Positions 8,468 through 17,709 of a DNA stretch of 64,000 nt are shown piece by piece. The notes beneath the pieces are model-generated. The model searched no databases. It was given only the letters and a program-made list of their open reading frames with translations, and had not been told where the DNA came from. Position 1 is the stretch's first letter. Each line of letters opens with the position of its first letter. The position numbers and the translations under genes are program-made. Origin of the DNA: Nocardioides sp. zg-1230. GTDB taxonomy: Bacteria; Actinomycetota; Actinomycetes; Propionibacteriales; Nocardioidaceae. Location: NCBI RefSeq assembly GCF_013155335.1, contig NZ_JABJQZ010000001.1, positions 1,178,001 through 1,242,000 of the forward strand, given 5' to 3'.

Positions 8468-9042
8468 CGACCGACGAGAGGGTGTTCGGCGAGCAGATCG
8501 CCGACTCCGTGGAGAGCTTCCTGCTCGCCCTGCGTGCCATCGCCCGTGAGGGCAACGGGGCGCAGGCCGTCTCGCTGCTGCTCCTCGAGATCAGCCAGGT
8601 CCTGCTGACCGGTGCCCGGATGGGCGCGCAGCACGACTTCACCCCGCGCGAGGAGTACCAGCCCGACGTCGGCCCGGAGGCCGACATCGACGACCTGCGG
8701 CTGCGGCTGGCGGAGATGCTCGAGGGCGTCGACGCCTACACCTTCGTCTTCGACCCCTACGTCCCCGAGGTGGTGGAGAGCCGGCTCTCCGACGACCTCG
8801 CCTCGATCGCCATCGACCTGGAGAACGGCCTGCGCCACTTCCGGGCCGGCAACGTCGACGAGGCGCTGTGGTGGTGGCAGTTCTCCTACGTCAACAACTG
8901 GGGCAACCTCGCCGGCGCCGCGCTCAACGCCCTGCTGACCGTCGTGGCGCACGACCGGTTCGACACCGACTTCGAGGCCGATGCCGACGCCGTGGCGGTC
9001 GCGGATGAGATGCTCGGGAGCGCCCCCACCGCCCAGCCGTAG
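8464..9042 (+). CDS. DUF5063 family protein
   Basis: 192 residues, coupled to recR by a 4-nt overlap. The sequence is acidic and mostly helical with Trp-rich segments ([12 protein letters not shown] about 139-150). This agrees with the actinobacterial DUF5063 family, commonly found directly after recR. The function is unknown; the coupling suggests a shared transcript with the recombination gene but not necessarily a shared job. There is no signal peptide or membrane segment. Confidence 0.75.
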   Translation: MTTDERVFGEQIADSVESFLLALRAIAREGNGAQAVSLLLLEISQVLLTGARMGAQHDFTPREEYQPDVGPEADIDDLRLRLAEMLEGVDAYTFVFDPYVPEVVESRLSDDLASIAIDLENGLRHFRAGNVDEALWWWQFSYVNNWGNLAGAALNALLTVVAHDRFDTDFEADADAVAVADEMLGSAPTAQP

Positions 9043-9131
9043 AATCGGCGGTGGCCTGGCGGCAACGGCGCCGCGGGCACGCCAGAGCACCGCGGCCCAT
9101 GGCGGCCGCACACCGATCCCGAGGACCAACC

Positions 9132-11472
<2,341 letters not shown>

Positions 11473-11476
11473 ACAT

Positions 11477-11498
11477 GTCGGCCCGTGCAAAGGCCGAC
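11477..11498 (+). repeat. Hairpin repeat, copy 1 (after asd)
   Basis: A 22-nt inverted repeat with a perfect 7-bp stem, GTCGGCC with GGCCGAC, over loop CGTGCAAA. It shares 17 of 22 positions with the copy at 11539. It lies 5 nt after the asd stop and may act in termination. Confidence 0.7.
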
Positions 11499-11538
11499 AA
11501 GATCAGCGATCCCCGGTCATCCGGTGATTCCTGAAGAA

Positions 11539-11560
11539 GTCAGCCCGTGCACGGCCTGAC
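11539..11560 (+). repeat. Hairpin repeat, copy 2 (after asd)
   Basis: A 22-nt near-palindrome, GTCAG-C-CCG-TGCA-CGG-C-CTGAC. Compared with copy 1 at 11477, one stem pair changes from G-C to A-T on both sides, a compensatory change. That favours a conserved fold over chance similarity. It lies 25 bp beyond the end of the convergent minus-strand gene, so the pair may form a two-hairpin terminator. Confidence 0.7.
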
Positions 11561-11584
11561 ACCTTCGGGTAGTGGCTGTCGGCG

Positions 11585-12136
11585 TCAGCGGACGTCGTAC
11601 GACGAGCGGGTGTCGCGCGGCTGCTCCTCGCCGACGGTCGTGGTGACCCACCACGAGGCGGCGTACGCGATCACCGACGCGAGGGGTACGGCGACGAGCG
11701 CGAACCACTCGTCGAGCGAGCCGATCACGAAGACCAGCACCAGCACGGCCAGGATGCCGACGGCGAGGACGCTGGTTGAGCCGGCGTGCGGCACGCCGAG
11801 GAGGCGCAGCAGGAGGCTGCCAGCCCACGCCAGCGCCGCGACCACGACCACGAGGATCAGCAGCCCGGGCCCGCCGCCGCACGCCGACGTGCCGCGTACG
11901 GCCTCGCACCCGACGCCGGCCAGCCAGGCCAGCGCCACGGCGAGCCCGCCGACCACGACGCCGGTGACGGCCGCTGCGGGGAGCCCGCTCACCGACACGG
12001 TCGGGAGGTGCCGCCGGCTGCGTCCCGGAGTCGACTGGGGCGTCGCCTCAGGCACGTCGGGTGCGTCCCTCCTGCGCCGCAGCGACAGGGAGGGCATCTC
12101 GAGCGAGGGGCCGTCGTCGGGGGCGTCGTCTGCCAT
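11585..12136 (-). CDS. Membrane protein, unknown function
   Basis: 183 residues from ATG at 12136. A polar, Asp/Pro/Arg-rich cytoplasmic N-terminus of about 55 residues is followed by four hydrophobic segments (about 58-76, 90-110, 118-136, 140-160). Two Cys flank the first loop (GCEAV...SACG), possibly an extracytoplasmic disulfide. The tail is RSSYDVR. I do not recognise the family. It is divergent from the lipoprotein gene at 12288 with about 150 bp between, so they may share a regulatory region. Longer forms starting upstream would run into that lipoprotein and are unlikely. Confidence 0.7.
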   Translation of the reverse strand: MADDAPDDGPSLEMPSLSLRRRRDAPDVPEATPQSTPGRSRRHLPTVSVSGLPAAAVTGVVVGGLAVALAWLAGVGCEAVRGTSACGGGPGLLILVVVVAALAWAGSLLLRLLGVPHAGSTSVLAVGILAVLVLVFVIGSLDEWFALVAVPLASVIAYAASWWVTTTVGEEQPRDTRSSYDVR

Positions 12137-12273
12137 GGGAGGCACAGTGCCACAGGACAGGAGCCCGACGGGGCCTCCCGCACCTCCGGGCTCGCCGCGC
12201 CGGTCGCCGGGCGACAGTCCGAAGGACCCTCCTCGGAGGACGTTGTCCCCTGTCCGCCCATCGGCGGCGGCCG

Positions 12274-12279
12274 TAGGCT
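12274..12279 (+). promoter_or_regulatory. -10 box before the lipoprotein gene
   Basis: TAGGCT lies 8 nt before the ATG at 12288, consistent with a leaderless or nearly leaderless transcript. No Shine-Dalgarno sequence is present before that ATG, which supports this reading. Confidence 0.5.
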
Positions 12280-12287
12280 CCGACACC

Positions 12288-12989
12288 ATGGAGCGGGTAC
12301 GCCGCGGCGCTGCGTCGCTGGCCGCCCTGGCGGCACTGACGACGACGCTTGCGGCGTGCTCCGACGGCGGCAGCCAGGAGCCGGAGGAGAGTCCCGAGGA
12401 CGTGCTCGCCTCGGCCAAGGAAGCGCTCGACGAGACCAGCGGCGTGACCCTGTCGCTGACCACCCAGGAGCTCCCGGAGGGCGTCGACGGCGTCTTGGAG
12501 GCGACGGGTGTCGCCACCCGCGCGCCAGCCTTCGACGGCGACCTCGTCGTCCTCGTGAACGGGCTGGAGGTGGACGTGCCAGTGGTCTCGGTCGACTCCA
12601 CGGTCTGGGCCCGGCTGCCGTTCACGAGCTCGTTCAGCAAGGTCGACCCCGCGGACTACGGCGCCCCGGACCCGGCCCGGCTCATGGACCCGGACAGCGG
12701 CCTGTCGTCCTGGCTCACCGCCGCGACCGATGTCGAGGAGGGCGAGCGGGTCCGCGACGGCGAGGTCGTGCTGAGCTCGTACACCGGGACGCTACCCGGC
12801 CGCGTGGTCGATGCGTCGATCCCGAGCGCCGACGAGGGGGCCACGTTCCCCGCGACGTTCCGGATCGACGAGGACGGCCGGCTCCGAGCCGTGGACGTCT
12901 CCGGCCCGTTCTACGGCCAGGAGGGCACGGTCGACTACACGGTCAGCGTGGACGACTACGGGACCGACCAGGACATCAGCCGCCCGTGA
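12288..12989 (+). CDS. LppX/LprG-family lipoprotein
   Basis: 233 residues. A lipoprotein signal peptide ends in the lipobox LAAC with Cys24 as the lipidated residue. An acidic linker (SQEPEESPED) follows, then a domain with the pattern of LppX_LprAFG lipid-binding lipoproteins: ASAKEALDETSGVTLSL near its start and ATFPATFRIDEDGRL near its end. Members form a half-barrel with a cavity for lipids. The TGA overlaps the GTG of the downstream MFS gene by 4 nt. That pairing is the lprG-P55 arrangement of mycobacteria, where the two export triacylglycerol/lipoglycans. Lipid export here is an inference from family and operon. Confidence 0.85.
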   Translation: MERVRRGAASLAALAALTTTLAACSDGGSQEPEESPEDVLASAKEALDETSGVTLSLTTQELPEGVDGVLEATGVATRAPAFDGDLVVLVNGLEVDVPVVSVDSTVWARLPFTSSFSKVDPADYGAPDPARLMDPDSGLSSWLTAATDVEEGERVRDGEVVLSSYTGTLPGRVVDASIPSADEGATFPATFRIDEDGRLRAVDVSGPFYGQEGTVDYTVSVDDYGTDQDISRP

Positions 12990-14761
12990 CCGGGTCCGAC
13001 GCACCGGAGCACGAGGTCGACCGGCGCGGGCGGGTGCTGCTCGGTCTGGCCGCGGTCGCCGTGGGGTTCGCCGCGGCGGACAACTACGTCGTGGTGCTCG
13101 CCCTGCCCGACATGATGGGATCGGCGGGGTTGTCGGCGGAGGACCTGCAGCGGGCCGCGCCGATCATCTCCGGCTTCCTGCTCGGGTACGTCGCGATGCT
13201 GCCGCTGATCGGGCGCATCGCCGACGTCCGCGGCCGGTTGCCGGTGCTCGTCGGCTCGCTCGTGGTCTTCGCGCTCGGCTCGCTGGTGACGGCCACGGCC
13301 TACGACCTCACCAGCGTGGTGGCCGGCCGCCTCCTCCAAGGAGTCGGCGCCGGCGGCCTGCTGCCCCCGACCCTCGCGCTGGTGGCCGACCTGTACCCGC
13401 CCCGTCGTCGGGGCGTGCCGCTCGGCGTGGTCGGCGCCGTGCAGGAGCTCGGGAACGTCGTGGGGCCGGTGTACGGCGCCGTGGTGCTCGCGTTCGGGAG
13501 CTGGCGCACCATCTTCTGGATCAACCTGGCCGTAGGCCTGGTCCTGGCCGCCGCCCTCCGGCAACGAGCCGCCGGAACGACCCTCGAGCCCGTCGAACCT
13601 CGGCGGGTCGACGTGCCCGGCCTGGTCCTGGCCGCCGCGGCCCTCGGCTGTCTCGTGCTGGTGATGGTCCAGCCCCCACGGCTGCTGTCGGACGTCACGG
13701 CCGGGCTCGCCTTCCTCCCGGTGGTCGGGGACAGCCGGTGGCTCTCGCCCCTCGCGCTGGTGTGCTTCGCGCTGTCCCTGCTGCTGGTGCTCCGCTGCCT
13801 GACGGCCCGCGAGCCGCTGGTCGACGTCCGCTCCTGGCGAGGCACCCTGACCGAGGTCGACCTTCCGGGTGCGTTCCTGCTCTCGGCGGTGCTCGCGACG
13901 ATCATCCTGGCCTTCGCCACCGCCGACCCGGAGGTCCAGGTGCTCTCGCCGGCCGGCCCGTGGCTGCTGGTGGTGGGCGCGGCGGCGGCCGTGCTCTTCT
14001 GGCTTCGCAACCGCTCCGTCCCTCACCCGCTGGTGCCGCCTCGCGCGGTGACCGCGACGCCGGCGTGGGGGGCGCTGGTGGTCAGCTTCTTCATCGGTGC
14101 GGCGGTGATCGCCGCCTTGGTGGACATCCCGATCTTCGCCCGCATCACGGTCCACAACGACTCGCAGCTGATGGCCGCGCTGGTGCTCCTGCGGTTCCTC
14201 GTCGGACTGCCGGTGGGCGCGTTCCTGGGCGGGTGGCTGACCCACCGGACGAGCGCCGGGGTGGTGACCGCCCTCGGGATGGCGGACTCCGCGGCCGGGT
14301 TCGGGTGGATGTCGCAGTGGCAGTTCGAGGCGCTGGAGAGCCCGGTGGCGACGGCGCCCCTGGTCGCCGCCGGCCTGGGCATCGGCCTGGCGATGGCTCC
14401 GGTGAACGCCGCGCTGCTGTCGGCCACCGACCCCGGGGTCCACGGCCTGGCCAGCGCGCTGCTCATCGTGGCGCGCACGGTCGGCAAGCTGGTCGGTATC
14501 AGCGTGCTGACCACGATCGGGCTGCGACGCTACTTCGCCACGCAGGCCGACCTGCCCGAGCCCATGGAGGTCTGCGGGGCCGGGGACAGCCGGTGCGCCG
14601 AGTTCAGCCGGATCCTGCAGGACGCCGGGCTCGTCCAGCTGCAGACCATCTTCCTGGGCGCCGCCGCATGCTGCGTCGCGGCCGGGCTGATCGCGCTGGT
14701 GGTGTTCCGCGACGCCGACACCCGCGAGGCGCCGACGTCCCCCGTCGGGTCCGGGACCTGA
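12986..14761 (+). CDS. MFS transporter of the P55/EmrB (14-helix) type, partner of the lipoprotein
   Basis: 591 residues from GTG 12986, coupled to the lipoprotein gene by a GTGA overlap. About 14 hydrophobic segments; the first contains AADNYVVVLALPDM and the A-motif loop reads GRIADVRGRLP (about 70-80). Motif C-like GAVQELGNVVGPVYGA is near residue 155. Two longer loops (about 205-260) set it apart from short drug exporters. Mycobacterial P55 (Rv1410c) acts with LprG to move triacylglycerides and to maintain the envelope; drug efflux is secondary. It is longer than P55 (about 518 residues). A hairpin terminator follows. Confidence 0.87.
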   Translation: MTGSDAPEHEVDRRGRVLLGLAAVAVGFAAADNYVVVLALPDMMGSAGLSAEDLQRAAPIISGFLLGYVAMLPLIGRIADVRGRLPVLVGSLVVFALGSLVTATAYDLTSVVAGRLLQGVGAGGLLPPTLALVADLYPPRRRGVPLGVVGAVQELGNVVGPVYGAVVLAFGSWRTIFWINLAVGLVLAAALRQRAAGTTLEPVEPRRVDVPGLVLAAAALGCLVLVMVQPPRLLSDVTAGLAFLPVVGDSRWLSPLALVCFALSLLLVLRCLTAREPLVDVRSWRGTLTEVDLPGAFLLSAVLATIILAFATADPEVQVLSPAGPWLLVVGAAAAVLFWLRNRSVPHPLVPPRAVTATPAWGALVVSFFIGAAVIAALVDIPIFARITVHNDSQLMAALVLLRFLVGLPVGAFLGGWLTHRTSAGVVTALGMADSAAGFGWMSQWQFEALESPVATAPLVAAGLGIGLAMAPVNAALLSATDPGVHGLASALLIVARTVGKLVGISVLTTIGLRRYFATQADLPEPMEVCGAGDSRCAEFSRILQDAGLVQLQTIFLGAAACCVAAGLIALVVFRDADTREAPTSPVGSGT

Positions 14762-14777
14762 CCCACCCGGAAATGAG

Positions 14778-14807
14778 CAACGGACCCACGTTTCCGTAGG
14801 TCCGTTG
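14778..14807 (+). terminator. Hairpin terminator after the MFS gene
   Basis: CAACGGACC (14778-14786) pairs with GGTCCGTTG (14799-14807). ACG/CGT extends the stem inward after one mismatch, leaving a TTTC loop. It lies 17 nt after the MFS stop and before the oppositely oriented tRNA-Pro. Confidence 0.78.
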
Positions 14808-14834
14808 TCGCTGATGTCCTGAGACATCTCACGG

Positions 14835-14908
14835 TCGGGCTGACAGGATTTGAACCTGCGGCCTCCTCGTCCCGAACGAGGCGCGCTACCAAGCTGCGCC
14901 ACAGCCCG
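14835..14908 (-). tRNA. tRNA-Pro (anticodon CGG)
   Basis: The minus strand gives a 74-nt cloverleaf. The acceptor stem is CGGGCTG with CAGCCCG and the discriminator is A. The D arm is GCGCAGCTTGGTAGCGC, the anticodon loop TTCGGGA carries CGG, and the T arm is GCAGGTTCAAATCCTGT. No CCA is encoded. I see no duplicated 3' end nearby that would mark an integrated element. Confidence 0.97.
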
Positions 14909-15007
14909 CCGCCCTGACCGAGAGAACTCGTCAGGGCAACGTCGGCGAGCATACCGGAGCGGTCAGGGGCTCTGGAAATCGCCCCGGGCCGGAGGGTCGG
15001 GGGCGGC

Positions 15008-15641
15008 TCAGGAGGCGTGCCTGCGGGTGAGGGTGAGGTGGGTGACGCCGCTGGGCGAGGACACCGACTCGACGTCGAAGCTGTCCTCGAGCGCCTCGAG
15101 GCCGTCCCAGAGACGGGTGCCCCGCCCGAGCACGATGGGCACCACGACGAGGTGCAGGTGGTCGACCAGGCCTGCGGCGACGAAGTCGCGGACCACCGTC
15201 GCGCCGCCGCCCAGGCGCACGTCGAGGTCACCCGCCGCCTCCCGCGCGACCGCGAGAGCCTCGGTGGGGGAGGCGTCGAGGAAGTGGAAGGTCGTCCCGC
15301 CCGCCATCTCGAGCGGAGGCCGCGGGCGGTGCGTCAGGACGTACGTCGGCGTGTGGAAGGGCGGCTCCTCGCCCCACCAGCCCCGCCAGTCGGGGTCGTC
15401 CTGCCACCCGGGTGGACCGAACTTGTTGGCGCCCATGATCTCGGCGCCGAACCCGGCGTCGTGGCGTGCGGCGAACGCGTTGTCGACGCCGACACCGCCG
15501 CCGGTCCTCCAGTGGTCCGTGGCCATCATCCACTGGTGGAGCTTCTGCCCGGCGTGGCCGAAGGGCGCTGAGGGACTGCGGCTCGCCGGAGCCGAAGCCG
15601 TCGAGGGAGATCGAGAAGTTGTGGACCCGGACGAGTGGCAC
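15008..15641 (-). pseudogene. RibD/dihydrofolate-reductase-like protein, frameshifted
   Basis: The first part (from GTG 15641, with AAGGAG 7 nt before it) encodes PLVRVHNFSISLDGFGSGEP. The remainder, in another frame, continues as FGHAGQKLHQWMMATDHW and runs to 15008 with the family ending (HLTLTRR). Together they form one normal RibD C-terminal-domain reductase of about 210 residues, but the frame breaks at a GGG run near 15563-15567 (CCC on the coding strand). Two missing bases, or one extra, restore it; two missing Cs would give the family's expected Pro-Phe-Gly. It is the second gene after a related intact gene, 11 nt apart. A sequencing error is as likely as true decay. Confidence 0.75.
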
Positions 15642-15652
15642 GGGGGGCTCCT

Positions 15653-16213
15653 TCAGTCGAGAGGTGGGTGGTCGATCACGGTGGGCACGTAGTCGAGCAG
15701 CTGCAGCCGACCGTCGAAGGTGCGGCTCTCGACCAGCTCGAGCCGCACGTCGGGGTAGCCGTCGAACATCCGGTCCCGACCCGTCGCGCCGTTGATCACC
15801 GGGAAGACGACCAGGCGCAGCCGGTCGACCAGGCCCGCCACGAGCAACGACCGGCCGAGGCTCAGGCTGCCCAGCGTCCGGAGGGGCAGGGGTCCGTGCT
15901 CCTTCAAGGCCCGGACGGCCTCAGCCGCATCCGTCGCCACCAGCTCGCTGTTCGCCCAGTCGAGCGGGGCGGTGAGGCTGGCGGAGAAGACGACCTTCGA
16001 CATCTCGCCCAGCGCCGCGATCGCCTCGGGCTCCTCGTCGGCCATCCCGGACATCAGGCGGTAGGTGGTGGCGCCCATCAGGACGGTGTGCTCCGGCTGC
16101 TCACCCAGCCAGGCGAAGTACTCCGGGCCGCCCATGCCCCACAACCCCGGCCAGCCGTCGGCAGCGGTCCACCCGTCGAGCGACACGATGACGTCGATCA
16201 TGAGCTCCTGCAC
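15653..16213 (-). CDS. RibD/dihydrofolate-reductase-family protein
   Basis: 186 residues from GTG 16213, which has GGAGGGGG upstream; ATG at 16201 is the alternative. It begins MIDVIVSLDGW after four residues, the typical RibD C-terminal/DHFR-like start. It contains LMGATTYRLMSG (nucleotide-binding region) and then SLSLGRSLLVAGLVDRLRLVVFPV, another family landmark. Such proteins are NADPH-dependent reductases or antibiotic-response proteins of unknown substrate. It forms a tandem pair with the frameshifted relative downstream. Confidence 0.82.
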   Translation of the reverse strand: MQELMIDVIVSLDGWTAADGWPGLWGMGGPEYFAWLGEQPEHTVLMGATTYRLMSGMADEEPEAIAALGEMSKVVFSASLTAPLDWANSELVATDAAEAVRALKEHGPLPLRTLGSLSLGRSLLVAGLVDRLRLVVFPVINGATGRDRMFDGYPDVRLELVESRTFDGRLQLLDYVPTVIDHPPLD

Positions 16214-16279
16214 GATGCCCCCTCCGTGCCCCACAGACCACCACAACTTCGGTGGCGGCGGAAGGGCGGACCGGCGGCC

Positions 16280-17206
16280 TCAGCGCGGGCTGGGTTCGAG
16301 CGTCAGCAGGGTCGCCTCGGGGCGGCAGGCCACCCGGAAGCGGACGTAGGGGTTGGTGCCGAGCCCGGCCGACACGTGGAGCCACGACGAGCCCTCGTCC
16401 CCGGGAGCGGAGTCGGCGGGGTGGCGGTGCAGGCCGCGGGCGCGGGCGGGCTCGAGGTCGCAGTTGGTCGTGAGCGCCCGGCCGCCCGGCAGGCACACCT
16501 GGCCGCCGTGGGTGTGGCCGGCGATGACGGCGTCGTAGCCGTCGGCCGCGAACTGGTCGAGCACGCGGAGGTACGGCGCGTGGGCCACGGCCAGGCGCAG
16601 GTCGGCCGCGGGGTCGGCCGGCCCGGCGACCCGCTCGAGGTCGTCGTAGGCGAGGTGGGGGTCGTCGACGCCCGCGAACGCGATCGTGGTGTCGCGCACG
16701 GTCAGCGACCCGAAGCCGTTGGTGAGGTCGAGCCAGCCGGCGGCGTCGAAGCGCTTCTTGAGGTCGGGCCACGGGAGCTGGGGGGTCGAGGTGTTGCGCT
16801 TGCCCGTGTCGGGGAGCAGGTAGAGCAGCGGGTTGCGCATGCCCGGTGCGTAGTAGTCGTTGGACCCGAGGACGTAGGCGCCCGGGACGTCGAGCAGTCC
16901 GCCGAGGGCGTCGGCGACGACCGGCACGGCGCGCATGTGGGCGAGGTTGTCGCCGGTGTCGATGACCAGGTCGGGCTCGAGGGCGGAGAGCCCGCGCAGC
17001 CACTCCTGCTTGGCCCGCTGGTCGGGCGCCATGTGGATGTCACTGAGGTGGAGCACCTTCAGCGGTGCGTGGTCGGCAGGGAGCACGGGCATGGTGACGT
17101 GCCGCAGCGTGTACTGCCGGGCCTCCCATGCGGCGTACGACGCCAGGCCCACGCCCGCGAGCGTCCCGAGCCCGAGCGTGCGGCGTACGACGGGGAGGAG
17201 AGGCAT
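16280..17206 (-). CDS. Membrane-linked metallophosphoesterase (Rv3683-like)
   Basis: 308 residues from ATG 17206. An N-terminal hydrophobic segment (about 8-26) suggests membrane anchoring. A calcineurin-like phosphoesterase domain follows with metal-binding motifs LSDIHM (D-x-H), DTGDN, GSND, HAPY and AGHTHGG. The usual 'GNHD/E' motif reads GSND, so one His ligand is changed. The family hydrolyses phosphoesters, often lipid-linked (YkuE-type). It is divergent from yqeY and lies beyond the ponA2 gene. This matches the order near Rv3683 of M. tuberculosis. The substrate is unknown. Confidence 0.87.
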   Translation of the reverse strand: MPLLPVVRRTLGLGTLAGVGLASYAAWEARQYTLRHVTMPVLPADHAPLKVLHLSDIHMAPDQRAKQEWLRGLSALEPDLVIDTGDNLAHMRAVPVVADALGGLLDVPGAYVLGSNDYYAPGMRNPLLYLLPDTGKRNTSTPQLPWPDLKKRFDAAGWLDLTNGFGSLTVRDTTIAFAGVDDPHLAYDDLERVAGPADPAADLRLAVAHAPYLRVLDQFAADGYDAVIAGHTHGGQVCLPGGRALTTNCDLEPARARGLHRHPADSAPGDEGSSWLHVSAGLGTNPYVRFRVACRPEATLLTLEPSPR

Positions 17207-17232
17207 TCGCCAAGGCTGCCACAATGGTCCTC

Positions 17233-17691
17233 ATGAGTGCTCTGAAGGACCGTCTCCGCGCCGACCTGACCACCGCCATGAAGGCGCGTGACGAGCTGCG
17301 CTCCTCGACCATCCGGATGGTGCTGACCGCGATCACCAACGCCGAGGTCGCCGGCAAGGAGGCGCGCGAGCTCTCCGACGACGACATCATCGGCGTGCTC
17401 TCGACCGAGGCCAAGCGCCGCCGCGAGGCGGCCGTGGCGTTCGAGGAGGGCGGTCGCACGGAGATGGCGGCCAAGGAGGCGGCCGAGGGCGAGGTCATCG
17501 CCGAGTACCTTCCCGCCCAGCTGGGCGAGGCGGAGATCGGCGAGCTCGTCCGTGCCGCGATCGAGCAGACGGGCGCTGCCGGCGAGGGCATGCGCGCGAT
17601 GGGCAAGGTGATGGGCGTCGTGACGCCCCAGGTCAAGGGCCGTGCCGACGGCGGCGCCGTGGCGGCCGAGGTGCGCAAGCAGCTCGGCTGA
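17233..17691 (+). CDS. GatB/YqeY-domain protein
   Basis: 152 residues. The whole length is one GatB/YqeY domain: LKDRLRADLTTAMKARDE at the start, then RRREAA...FEEGGR, an EYLPAQL motif near 95, and MGKVMG...VKGRADGG near the end. The domain is related to the tail of the amidotransferase GatB that touches tRNA. Free-standing YqeY may bind tRNA, but no reaction is established. ATG 17233 is chosen over ATG 17224 because the conserved start is MSALKDRL. A CACAAT box 7 nt before it could give a leaderless transcript. Confidence 0.9.
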   Translation: MSALKDRLRADLTTAMKARDELRSSTIRMVLTAITNAEVAGKEARELSDDDIIGVLSTEAKRRREAAVAFEEGGRTEMAAKEAAEGEVIAEYLPAQLGEAEIGELVRAAIEQTGAAGEGMRAMGKVMGVVTPQVKGRADGGAVAAEVRKQLG

Positions 17692-17709
17692 CGGGCACCG
17701 AGGGCCCGG

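Noticed and set aside
9043..9131. Attenuator or amino-acid riboswitch before ask
   Set aside because: Only about 90 nt, with no leader peptide rich in Lys or Thr codons and no lysine-riboswitch features.
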